NCBI GenBank assembly: GCA_009841015.1
Contig: VXMQ01000124.1
Location: 1-44,996 of the forward strand
Source: Candidatus Palauibacter denitrificans
Lineage (GTDB): Bacteria; Gemmatimonadota; Gemmatimonadetes; Palauibacterales; Palauibacteraceae
Length of the DNA: 44,996 nucleotides
Direction: 5' to 3'
Position numbers and translations under genes: made by a program. The stretch's first letter is position 1, and the number at the start of each line of letters is the position of its first letter. The notes under the pieces are model-generated. The model did no database searches. It saw nothing but the letters and a program-made list of their open reading frames with translations, and was not told where the DNA came from. This document shows, piece after piece, positions 32,156 to 39,608 of the stretch.

Positions 32156-35100
32156 ATGCGCCATCACGATCCCTCGCCGTCGCTCGGGATCCTCTTCTCG
32201 ATCGTCCTCATCCCCGCACTGGCCTGTGCGAATCCGGAAGACGCGCTTGACCGGGACGCGGGCGCCGGACTGGCGGGCGGCTCCGTCGACGCGTCGGTGC
32301 TCGAAGTGCTCGAGTGGCGACCCATCGGACCGTGGCGGGGCGGGAAGTCCATCGCCGGGGCCGGGCATCCGACGGAGCCCGGCGTGTTCTACATGGGGAG
32401 CACGAATGGAGGCGGCGTCTGGAAGACGGACGACGCGGGCGTAAGCTGGCACAACCTGTCGGACGGGTACTTCGGGACGACGACGGTCTCTTCGCTGGCG
32501 ATCTCGGAGTCGGATCCCGACATCCTCTACGTCGGGACGGGGGACGTCTCCTTCCGCACGAACATCTCACGCGGCGACGGCATCTACCGCTCCGACGACG
32601 CCGGACGCACGTGGCGGAACATGGGGCTGGCCGACACCCGCAACCTCTCGGCGATCGAGGTCCACCCGCGCGACCCCGACCTCGTCTACGCCGCCTCTCA
32701 CGGGCACGGGTTCATCCCGGACGGGAACCGGGGCGTGTACCGCTCCAGCGACGGCGGTGAGACGTGGGAGCGCGTCCTCTACGTCGACGACGAGACCGGG
32801 GTCATCGACCTCGTCATGGACCGGAGCGCGCCTGGCACGCTCTACGCCGCGACGTGGAACGGGCGGCGCTTCCCCTGGACCATCCAGGATGCGGGGGCCC
32901 GGAACGGGATCTGGAAGTCGACCGACGGGGGGGATTCCTGGGAAGAGATCACCACGGCGCCGGGACTCCCGGCGGGACTCAAGGGGCGGATCTCGCTCGA
33001 CATCTCCCGGTCGCGGCCCAGTCGGGTGTGGGCGCTGATGACCGCCGAGGGGGACGGGACGGGCGGCCTCTACACCGCCGACGCGCCCGGCCAGGCGGAC
33101 TGGCTCCCGTGCCGCGACTACTACTGCTCCGGCAACGGGCTCTACCGTTCCGAGGACGGCGGCCGCAGTTGGGAGCGCGTGGCCGACAACCCCAACTTCT
33201 TCCAGCGCCCGTGGTACTACACGCACGTCGCGGCCGACCCCACGGATCCGGACGTCGTGTACGTGCTCAACACCTCCATCTGGAAGTCGACGGACGGGGG
33301 CGAGACCTTCGCCGCCCTCACGACGCTCCCGCACGGCGACCACCATGCACTGTGGATCGACCCCGCGGATTCGCGCCGCATGCTGGGCGGGGGCGACGGC
33401 GGCGCCACCGTGACCCTCAACGGAGGCCGCACCTGGTCGTCGGTCGAGAACCAGCCCACGGGGCAGATGTACAACGCGTCGGTGGACGACGACTTCCCCT
33501 ACAACGTCTGCGCGCCGCAGCAGGACAACACGAGCATCTGCGTGCCGAGCCGCTCCGACGAGGGGGCGATCTGGGACTACCAGCGCTGGACGACGGCGGC
33601 GGCCGAGAACGGGGGGATCGCGGTCCACCCCGACCGGCTCGACGTGAGCTACGGGGGCGACCACCACTGGATCGCCCGCGTGGACCGCTCGACGGGCGAG
33701 CGCCGCTGGATCTCGGTCTGGGGCGAGAATTACTACGGCACGGGTGAGGACCAGTTGCGGTACCGGCAGGTGTGGGACGTCAAGCTCTTCCTCTCACCCC
33801 ACGACCCCGGCGTGATGTACACGGCGACGCAGTTCGTCCACCGCTCGACGGACGAGGGCGAGAGCTGGGCGGACATCTCTCCCGACCTCACGCGCGCCGA
33901 CGAGACCCGCTTCGAAGCGACACCCCCCTCCGACCGCGGGGAGTTCTGGGGCCTCACGCGCGAGAATGTGGGGATCGAGTGGTACGCCGCGATCGCGAGC
34001 ATCGCCGAGTCGCCCGTGCGGCAAGGGGTGCTGTGGACGGGGTCGAACGACGGCCTCGTGTACATCTCGACGGACGGTGGAGGAAGCTGGGAGAACGTGA
34101 CACCGCCCGACATGGAGCCCGACACATGGGTGAGCGTGGTCGAACCTTCGCGGCACGATCCGGCGTCGGCCTACGTCTCCGCCAACCGGCACATGATGGG
34201 CGACGACGCGCCATCAGTGTGGGCAACGGCCGACTACGGGGCCACGTGGCGCCGGATCGACGCGGACTTTCCCGACGACGACTTCGTGTGGGTCGTGCGC
34301 GAGGACGACGAGCAGCCCGGGCTCCTCTACGGGGGCGCGGAGTGGAGCGGCGTGTGGGTGAGCCTGGATGACGGGCAGAACTGGCGCTCGCTGCGCCTCA
34401 ACCTGCCGGTCACGCCGGTGCGCGACATCAAGGTGAAGGAGGGCGACATCGTCGCGGCCACGCACGGGCGCGCGCACTGGGTCCTCGACGACATCTCGCC
34501 GCTGCGGCAACTGGCGGCGGCGGGCGCGGCACTGCGGGGCGACGGCGGAGGGCCGAGCGCGGACGACGGCGTCCGTCTGTTCACGCCGCGGCCCACGATC
34601 CGCTTCCGCGAGATGGTCACACGGGCGACGTTCGGCGGCCTCTTCATGCCGAATCCGCCGAGCGGTGTCGTCTTCCGCTACTACCTGCCCGGCGCCCCCG
34701 AGGGGGACGTCCGCCTGTCGATCCACGAGGCGGGTGACGGCGGGGTAGCGGGGCAAGAGATCCGCACCTTCTCAAGCCTGGGCGCAGCCCCGGAGCCGGG
34801 TCCCGATCCGATCGACCCGTCGGACCTCGTGGAGCCGGGGCTCCCCGCCGAGGCCGGGGCGAACGCCTTCGAATGGGACATGCGGTATCCGGAGCCCGTC
34901 GACTGGGTGCCGAAGACGCTCTACCGGCACCGCGACCCGTACGGGCCGCTGGCGCCGCCGGGCCGGTACGAGGCGCGGCTGGCGGTGGACGGCGAGACGT
35001 ACCTGGTCCCGTTCGAGATCGTACCGGATCCGCGCGTGGCGACGCCGCAGGCCGAGTTCGACGAGCAGTTCGGGTTCCTGATGGCGATCCGGGGGAAGAT

Positions 35101-35500
35101 CGGCGAGAACCACCGCGCCGTGTCCCGCATCCACAACCTGCGGCGGAGGATCGTGGAGGCGATCGAGGGCGCGGCGGGGACGGAGGGCGCGGCCGACATC
35201 GCGCGCGCCGGGGCCGAACTCGACGCCCGGCTGTGGGAGATCGAGGACCAGTTGCGTCAGTTCCGGCCCTCGCGAGAGCACCGGGCCAAGCAGGAACTCA
35301 TCAACTGGCCGGTCCGTCTCGACGACAAGTTCGCGAAACTGCTCGAACACGCGGAGGCATCGGACGCGGCCCCGACTTCGCGCGACCGCATGCTGTTCGA
35401 CGACCTGTCGGAACGTCAGGAGGAACAGATCGAGGAACTCGGCTTCATCGAGGAAGGCGAGGCGGCCCGCTTCTTCGACGCGGCCGAGCGCGGAGGCTAG
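32156..35500 (+). CDS. Large lipoprotein with sortilin/BNR propeller repeats
   Basis: 1114 aa, ATG at 32156 with GGGAGG upstream. A lipoprotein signal (SIVLIPALAC) leads into 'WRPIGPWRGGKSIAGAGHP', the entry of the Vps10/sortilin-like group of bacterial BNR proteins. Many Asp-box repeats follow ('GVWKTDDAGVSW', 'GIYRSDDAGRTW', 'GVYRSSDGGETW', 'SIWKSTDGGETF', 'LVYISTDGGGSW'), building two propellers over about residues 50-790. The C-terminal ~300 residues contain an Ig-like segment ('AGANAFEWDMRYPEP', 'PLAPPGRYEARLAVDGE') and a helical tail. It is probably a surface-exposed binding protein; no glycosidase active site is evident. Confidence 0.87.
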   Translation: MRHHDPSPSLGILFSIVLIPALACANPEDALDRDAGAGLAGGSVDASVLEVLEWRPIGPWRGGKSIAGAGHPTEPGVFYMGSTNGGGVWKTDDAGVSWHNLSDGYFGTTTVSSLAISESDPDILYVGTGDVSFRTNISRGDGIYRSDDAGRTWRNMGLADTRNLSAIEVHPRDPDLVYAASHGHGFIPDGNRGVYRSSDGGETWERVLYVDDETGVIDLVMDRSAPGTLYAATWNGRRFPWTIQDAGARNGIWKSTDGGDSWEEITTAPGLPAGLKGRISLDISRSRPSRVWALMTAEGDGTGGLYTADAPGQADWLPCRDYYCSGNGLYRSEDGGRSWERVADNPNFFQRPWYYTHVAADPTDPDVVYVLNTSIWKSTDGGETFAALTTLPHGDHHALWIDPADSRRMLGGGDGGATVTLNGGRTWSSVENQPTGQMYNASVDDDFPYNVCAPQQDNTSICVPSRSDEGAIWDYQRWTTAAAENGGIAVHPDRLDVSYGGDHHWIARVDRSTGERRWISVWGENYYGTGEDQLRYRQVWDVKLFLSPHDPGVMYTATQFVHRSTDEGESWADISPDLTRADETRFEATPPSDRGEFWGLTRENVGIEWYAAIASIAESPVRQGVLWTGSNDGLVYISTDGGGSWENVTPPDMEPDTWVSVVEPSRHDPASAYVSANRHMMGDDAPSVWATADYGATWRRIDADFPDDDFVWVVREDDEQPGLLYGGAEWSGVWVSLDDGQNWRSLRLNLPVTPVRDIKVKEGDIVAATHGRAHWVLDDISPLRQLAAAGAALRGDGGGPSADDGVRLFTPRPTIRFREMVTRATFGGLFMPNPPSGVVFRYYLPGAPEGDVRLSIHEAGDGGVAGQEIRTFSSLGAAPEPGPDPIDPSDLVEPGLPAEAGANAFEWDMRYPEPVDWVPKTLYRHRDPYGPLAPPGRYEARLAVDGETYLVPFEIVPDPRVATPQAEFDEQFGFLMAIRGKIGENHRAVSRIHNLRRRIVEAIEGAAGTEGAADIARAGAELDARLWEIEDQLRQFRPSREHRAKQELINWPVRLDDKFAKLLEHAEASDAAPTSRDRMLFDDLSERQEEQIEELGFIEEGEAARFFDAAERGG

Positions 35501-35510
35501 CTTGTGACTT

Positions 35511-35543
35511 GATTGGTCTTTATGCCAAGACTAGATTGGTCTT
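35511..35543 (+). promoter_or_regulatory. Direct repeat upstream of the antitoxin gene
   Basis: GATTGGTCTT occurs at 35511-35520 and 35534-35543, a 23-bp period (about two helical turns), with an inverted CCAAGAC between them. The second copy directly abuts the antitoxin ATG at 35544, and no Shine-Dalgarno is present. This fits autoregulatory sites of a Phd-type antitoxin and perhaps a leaderless transcript. Confidence 0.55.
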
Positions 35544-35825
35544 ATGGCTAGCGTATCGATTTCAGCCCTCAAGGCCAATCTCTCGCGCTACCTTCGCCAC
35601 GTCCGGCGGGGCGGCGAGGTCCAGATCCTCGACCGCGGCGTGCCGGTCGCCAGGTTGACGGCGCCCGAGCCGGGGGGCGACGACGCCGTCCGCGACCGGC
35701 TGGTTGCCGATGGTCTTCTCCGGCCCCGTGCGGGCCCGGCCGCATCGATTCTCGACACCCCTCCCGTTGAGCTGCCGACGAGCATTTCGCCGGCCCTGGC
35801 GGAGGACCGGAGCGACCGGCTGTGA
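35544..35825 (+). CDS. Phd/YefM-type antitoxin
   Basis: 93 aa, ATG at 35544. The N-terminal Phd/YefM fold is recognisable: 'SISALKANLSRYLRHVRRGGEVQILDRGVPVARL'. This part binds DNA and dimerises, while the Pro-rich C-terminal tail (about 60-93) should wrap the toxin. Its stop overlaps the toxin start as GTGA, the standard coupling. It neutralises the PIN-domain toxin in the cytoplasm and represses its own promoter. Confidence 0.87.
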   Translation: MASVSISALKANLSRYLRHVRRGGEVQILDRGVPVARLTAPEPGGDDAVRDRLVADGLLRPRAGPAASILDTPPVELPTSISPALAEDRSDRL

Positions 35826-36253
35826 AGTATTGGGACGCGTCGGCCCTTGTCCCACTGATCGTCGCCGAGCCCGGTAGCCGGTTGGCTCAAGCGTGGCTTC
35901 TGGAAGACGACCACGTCGTCACGTGGGCCTGGACGAGGACGGAGATCACGAGCGCGATTGAGAGGCGCGCGCGCGAAGGGGCGCTGACCCGGCGGCAGCG
36001 GCGGACGGTTCTCGACCGCCTTCGCAGCTTCGCGGCCGGCTGGGACGAAGTGATCGATGTGCTCTCCGTGCGTGCGCGGGCGAATGCGGTGCTGGCGCGG
36101 CACCCCCTCCGGGCCGCGGACGCCGGTCAACTTGGCGCCGCCCTGCTGGTGAACGAGCAGCTCTCGGACCCGCTCGTTTTTCTTTGCCTCGATCAGCGTC
36201 TCAGCGACGCCGCCGAGCGGGAAGGCCTCGGCGTGGCCGACACCGGCGATTGA
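35822..36253 (+). CDS. vapC: VapC-type PIN-domain toxin
   Basis: 143 aa from a GTG at 35822. It starts 'KYWDASALV', with Asp5 as the first active-site acid. Glu41 (WTRTEI), Asp100 (RAADAGQ) and Asp124 (LCLDQRL) complete the four-acid PIN nuclease site. This family cleaves tRNA or rRNA in a Mg-dependent manner. All acids are intact, so the toxin is probably active. It pairs with the overlapping Phd/YefM antitoxin. Confidence 0.9.
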   Translation: MKYWDASALVPLIVAEPGSRLAQAWLLEDDHVVTWAWTRTEITSAIERRAREGALTRRQRRTVLDRLRSFAAGWDEVIDVLSVRARANAVLARHPLRAADAGQLGAALLVNEQLSDPLVFLCLDQRLSDAAEREGLGVADTGD

Positions 36254-36275
36254 AGTCGACGGGGGTCGGCAGCGG

Positions 36276-37685
36276 CTAGCGCCGCCAGACCCCGACGCCG
36301 TTCTCGTAGACGATCTCGGTGCCGTAGGGGCGCGACAGTTCGGCAAGGTGCTCGATGATCTGGCGGCCCAGTTCCTCGGGCGCGATCCGCGGCGTGCCTC
36401 GCCTGCCGCGCGGCGCCTTCCAGCTGAGTTCGATCGGGTGGAAGATGATCTCGACCACCTCTTCGCCCTCGAAGGTCGCGACCGGAACGACGCTCTCGTA
36501 CCACTCGGACCCGATGGGGAAGCCCGTCGTGGGGTTTCCGTCCTCATCCACCTGGAAGCGCGTGTCGTAGATCTCCGACGCGAGCCGGTCGAGCGGAAGC
36601 CCGTAGCGGTCGCGCTGGTCGGAGGGCATGGGGTCGATCGTCTCGTTCTGGAAGATGAAGTTCGCGAGCGAGTAGAAGATCGGCCGGCCCCTGTAGATCT
36701 CCACGCCGCGGAGCTGGTGCGGCCCGTGGATGATGAACGTGTTCGCCCCCGCGTCGATCGTCTGCCGCGCGAACTCCTCCATCCACGCCGGCGCCGTCAC
36801 GAAGGCGTTGCCGGGCTCGTGCGAGTGGCTGTTCACGACGACGTAGTCGGCCTGGTCCGTGGCGTTCCGCACCTCGTGCAGAACCCGTTCGCGGTCGACG
36901 TCGTTGAGTGACACGGTCGCGCGGTCCTCATCGCCCGGAAACACGGTGGAACCGAACACGCGGACGGGCGCGTTCGGGTCGTCCGACACGTTCGCGCCCT
37001 GCCGACGCGCCACGTCCCGCAACGCGGCCATCGTTTCCGGCGACCCCTCGTAGCGCGTGCTCAGCCGCAGCGGGTTCAGCCCCGGGCGACCCTGCACCGT
37101 GGGCCCGGCCTTCCCGGCGCGCGACATGGGCGTGAAGGTCGACGCCATCCCGATGAGCGCGATCCGCCCCTTCGGCGTCTCCAGGTATCCGGGGCGGCTG
37201 GCCCAGCCCAGGTTCTCGCCGGTCCCCGAGTGGATGAGCCCCCACTCGTCCATCAGCCGGTTCGTGAGGCGCATGCCCTCGACCCCGTAGTCCGTCGAGT
37301 GGTTGTTCGCCCGGTTGTAGAGGTTGAACCCCATGTCCACGAGGTCCTTCAGCGTCTCGGGCGACCCCACCTCGTAGTTGCCGCCGTTCTCCGCGGCCGG
37401 CCAGCCGGAGAACTCCTGCAGCCGGAACACCGACTGCTCGAGGTTCAGAAAGGCCGCATCCGTGGCCCGGATGATGTTGGCCAGATCGTGGAAGCCCGGG
37501 TCGCCGGGGTGATCGAACGGCGCCGTACGCCGGTTCATGATCACATCCCCCACCGCGGACAGCGTCCAGCGCGTCTCGGAATCGATCGGCGAAAGGCTCT
37601 GCGCTCGGATTTTCGACCCGATGGCCGGGGCCAGGGCGGCAAGAGATAGAACGAAGCAGAGAGCGAGAAGAGCGGGGCGGCGCAT
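36276..37685 (-). CDS. CapA-like metallophosphatase domain protein (exported)
   Basis: 469 aa from the ATG at 37685 with AGGAGG 5 nt upstream; the open frame upstream is not coding. A signal peptide (LLALCFVLSLAALAPAIG) is followed by the CapA/PgsA calcineurin-like core: 'SAVGDVIMNRRT' (GD at 46-47), 'AFLNLEQSVF', 'NNHSTDYGVEGM', 'VVVNSHSHEPGN' and 'HGPHQLRGVEIYRGRPIFYSLANFIFQ'. The family is named for poly-gamma-glutamate capsule synthesis, but many exported members have unknown roles. No capsule genes accompany it. It lies between the two toxin-antitoxin pairs, converging on vapC. Confidence 0.87.
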   Translation of the reverse strand: MRRPALLALCFVLSLAALAPAIGSKIRAQSLSPIDSETRWTLSAVGDVIMNRRTAPFDHPGDPGFHDLANIIRATDAAFLNLEQSVFRLQEFSGWPAAENGGNYEVGSPETLKDLVDMGFNLYNRANNHSTDYGVEGMRLTNRLMDEWGLIHSGTGENLGWASRPGYLETPKGRIALIGMASTFTPMSRAGKAGPTVQGRPGLNPLRLSTRYEGSPETMAALRDVARRQGANVSDDPNAPVRVFGSTVFPGDEDRATVSLNDVDRERVLHEVRNATDQADYVVVNSHSHEPGNAFVTAPAWMEEFARQTIDAGANTFIIHGPHQLRGVEIYRGRPIFYSLANFIFQNETIDPMPSDQRDRYGLPLDRLASEIYDTRFQVDEDGNPTTGFPIGSEWYESVVPVATFEGEEVVEIIFHPIELSWKAPRGRRGTPRIAPEELGRQIIEHLAELSRPYGTEIVYENGVGVWRR

Positions 37686-37992
37686 AGGGTCCTCCTGGTG
37701 ACGTGCCGGGGCATCCATGCCTCTCACCAACGTACGGAAAGCACCGATACGCGCGCATGCGCCGGCGGCGCGCAGAATGCTGCGAACGGAACGGCCGTGC
37801 TGCGCGGACACTGCGATAACGGATCGTTATTATGCGTCGTATACGGCGTGTTATACGTGTATTTGCCGTAAACACGCCATATGTTGCGTAATGGACGCAG
37901 ACACGCTCCGTGCCTAGATTGGCTTCGTTTACGCGTCACCAAGACAGGTCGCGCTTGGCCATGGACCACGAATCGGACTGGAGCGCCGGCAT
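37686..37992. promoter_or_regulatory. Intergenic region with AT-rich inverted repeats upstream of hipBA
   Basis: This 307-bp divergent gap has no gene. Its middle (about 37815-37895) is markedly AT-richer than the rest of the window and packed with inverted repeats: ATAACG-GAT-CGTTAT (37816-37830), CGTATACG (37838-37845), ATAC-GT-GTAT (37853-37862), GGCGTGTT with AACACGCC (37845-37852, 37871-37878), and CCAT/ATGG (37877-37894). TATTAT at 37828-37833 is a good -10 with CGGACA 17 nt before it. It is probably the autoregulated hipBA operator-promoter, and may also serve the divergent capA-like gene. Confidence 0.6.
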
Positions 37993-38319
37993 ATGGGAAC
38001 CATCGTCGCCACGAGCCGCACACCGGATGTGATGCGGGAACTGGGCGCGCGGCTCAAGGCGTTGCGCCTCCGACAGAACCTCCGCGTGAAGGATCTGGCC
38101 GCCCGTGCCGGAGTCGGAGCCCGAACGATCGACCGGGTGGAAGCCGGGCACAGCGTGGGCACGGAGACGCTGGTGCGGGTCATGCGCGGCCTGGGGCGGG
38201 TCCAGGCGTTCGAGGGCCTTATTCCGCCTCCGGAACCATCTCCCTACGAAATCGAGCAACTGAAGGGCAAGCTGCGCCAGCGCGCCTCCGGACGACCGCC
38301 GCCGGAGCCGGCTTCGTGA
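37993..38319 (+). CDS. hipB: HipB-like XRE family antitoxin/regulator
   Basis: 108 aa, ATG at 37993. An XRE helix-turn-helix covers residues 15-70: 'MRELGARLKALRLRQNLRVK', 'LAARAGVGARTIDRVEAGHSV', 'TLVRVMRGLG'. A Pro/Glu-rich C-terminal tail follows ('LIPPPEPSPYEIEQLKGKLRQ'). Its stop overlaps the hipA start as GTGA. It binds the inverted repeats upstream together with HipA and represses the operon. Confidence 0.87.
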   Translation: MGTIVATSRTPDVMRELGARLKALRLRQNLRVKDLAARAGVGARTIDRVEAGHSVGTETLVRVMRGLGRVQAFEGLIPPPEPSPYEIEQLKGKLRQRASGRPPPEPAS

Positions 38320-39608
38320 ACGGATACACAACGGTCGGCGTGCAACTGTGGGGACGCGACGTGGGTCTCCTCCTCGAAACGGACGACGGCCGGATCACGT
38401 TCGAGTACGACCGCGGGTTCCGGGATTCCCGACTCGAGATTTCGCCGATTCACCTGCCGCTTGATCGCTTGGGGCCGGTCTCCTTCCCCGAACTCGCCAG
38501 CAGGCCCGCGTTCCTGGGACTCCCCGGCGTGTTCGCCGATGCGCTGCCGGACCGGTTCGGCAACGCCGTGATCCGGCGCTATTTCGAGGCGCGGGGGCGC
38601 CCGGAGGACGCATGGTCGCCGCTCCAGCGACTGCTCTACGTGGGAGATCGCGCGATGGGCGCACTGGCGTTTCAGCCTCCGCACGACCCTGGTCCGGGCA
38701 CCGAGGAGGCGCTGGAGGTACAGGCGCTCGTCGACCAGGCTCGACGCGTGATCGAGGGGGATGTCTCCGTCGCGGTGCCCGAGATGATGCAGGTGGGAGG
38801 AAGCGCGGGCGGCGCGCGGCCCAAGGCGCTGATTCTTTGGGATCGCACGACCGGACGGGTGAGATCGGGCTTCGCTCACCCGGAAGGCGGCGAGGAATCG
38901 TGGCTCATCAAGTTCGACGGTGTGAGCCGCGACGCGTCGGGCCTGGGCATGCACGCCCACCGACACCCCGGTCCCTGGGGTCGCGTCGAATACGCCTATT
39001 CCCGCATGGCGCGAGACGCCGGGATCCGGATGGCGGAGACCCACCTGCTGCACGACGGCGACCTGGCCCACTTCATGACCCGACGCTTCGACCGTGCGGA
39101 TTCCGACCGACTCCATCTGCACAGCCTCGGTGGCCTGCAGCACATCGACTTCAACGACCAGTTCGTGTTCAGCTACGAGGGCTGGTTCGACTCGATCCGG
39201 GCCCTGGAGATGGGGCAGGCATCGGTGAACGAGGCGTTCCGGCGCATGGTGTTCAATGTCGCGACGGTCAACTTCGACGACCACGTCAAGAACTTCGCGT
39301 TTCTCATGGGTCCGGCCGGCCGCTGGCGGCTCGCGCCCGCCTACGACCTGACCTACGCGGAGAACGACGCCTGGACGCGCCAGCATCAGATGTCGGTCAA
39401 CGGGCGCTTCCGCGACATCAAGCGGACGGATCTGCTCCGAGTGGGACGCACATTCGACGTACCGGCGGCCGGAAGACGCATCATCGAGCAAGTGATCGAG
39501 GCGCTGGACGGCTGGTCGGCCTACGCCGATGCGGCAGGCGTCCCGGAGGACATGGCAACCTTCCTGGACGACCGTTTCGAGCGAGAGATCGGAGTCAGCC
39601 GCTCATGA
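38316..39608 (+). CDS. hipA: HipA-like serine/threonine kinase toxin
   Basis: 430 aa from a GTG at 38316. The N-terminal HipA domain has 'FADALPDRFGNAVI' and 'YVGDRAMGALAFQP'. The kinase part has the P-loop-like 'VGGSAGGARPKAL' (160-172), ATP-binding Lys199 (WLIKF), catalytic loop NFDDHVKN (319-326) and Mg-binding Asp344 (APAYDLT). HipA kinases phosphorylate glutamyl-tRNA synthetase or related targets and slow growth. Motifs are complete. The stop overlaps the converging CehA gene stop by 6 nt. Confidence 0.9.
   Translation: MNGYTTVGVQLWGRDVGLLLETDDGRITFEYDRGFRDSRLEISPIHLPLDRLGPVSFPELASRPAFLGLPGVFADALPDRFGNAVIRRYFEARGRPEDAWSPLQRLLYVGDRAMGALAFQPPHDPGPGTEEALEVQALVDQARRVIEGDVSVAVPEMMQVGGSAGGARPKALILWDRTTGRVRSGFAHPEGGEESWLIKFDGVSRDASGLGMHAHRHPGPWGRVEYAYSRMARDAGIRMAETHLLHDGDLAHFMTRRFDRADSDRLHLHSLGGLQHIDFNDQFVFSYEGWFDSIRALEMGQASVNEAFRRMVFNVATVNFDDHVKNFAFLMGPAGRWRLAPAYDLTYAENDAWTRQHQMSVNGRFRDIKRTDLLRVGRTFDVPAAGRRIIEQVIEALDGWSAYADAAGVPEDMATFLDDRFEREIGVSRS

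Noticed and set aside
32315..35500. Sialidase/glycosidase function for the BNR protein
   Set aside because: Asp-box repeats alone do not give a sialidase; no RIP motif or catalytic Tyr/Glu pair was found, and the layout fits Vps10/sortilin-like proteins.
36276..37685. Capsule biosynthesis role for the CapA-like protein
   Set aside because: No poly-gamma-glutamate synthesis genes are adjacent; only the phosphatase fold can be supported.
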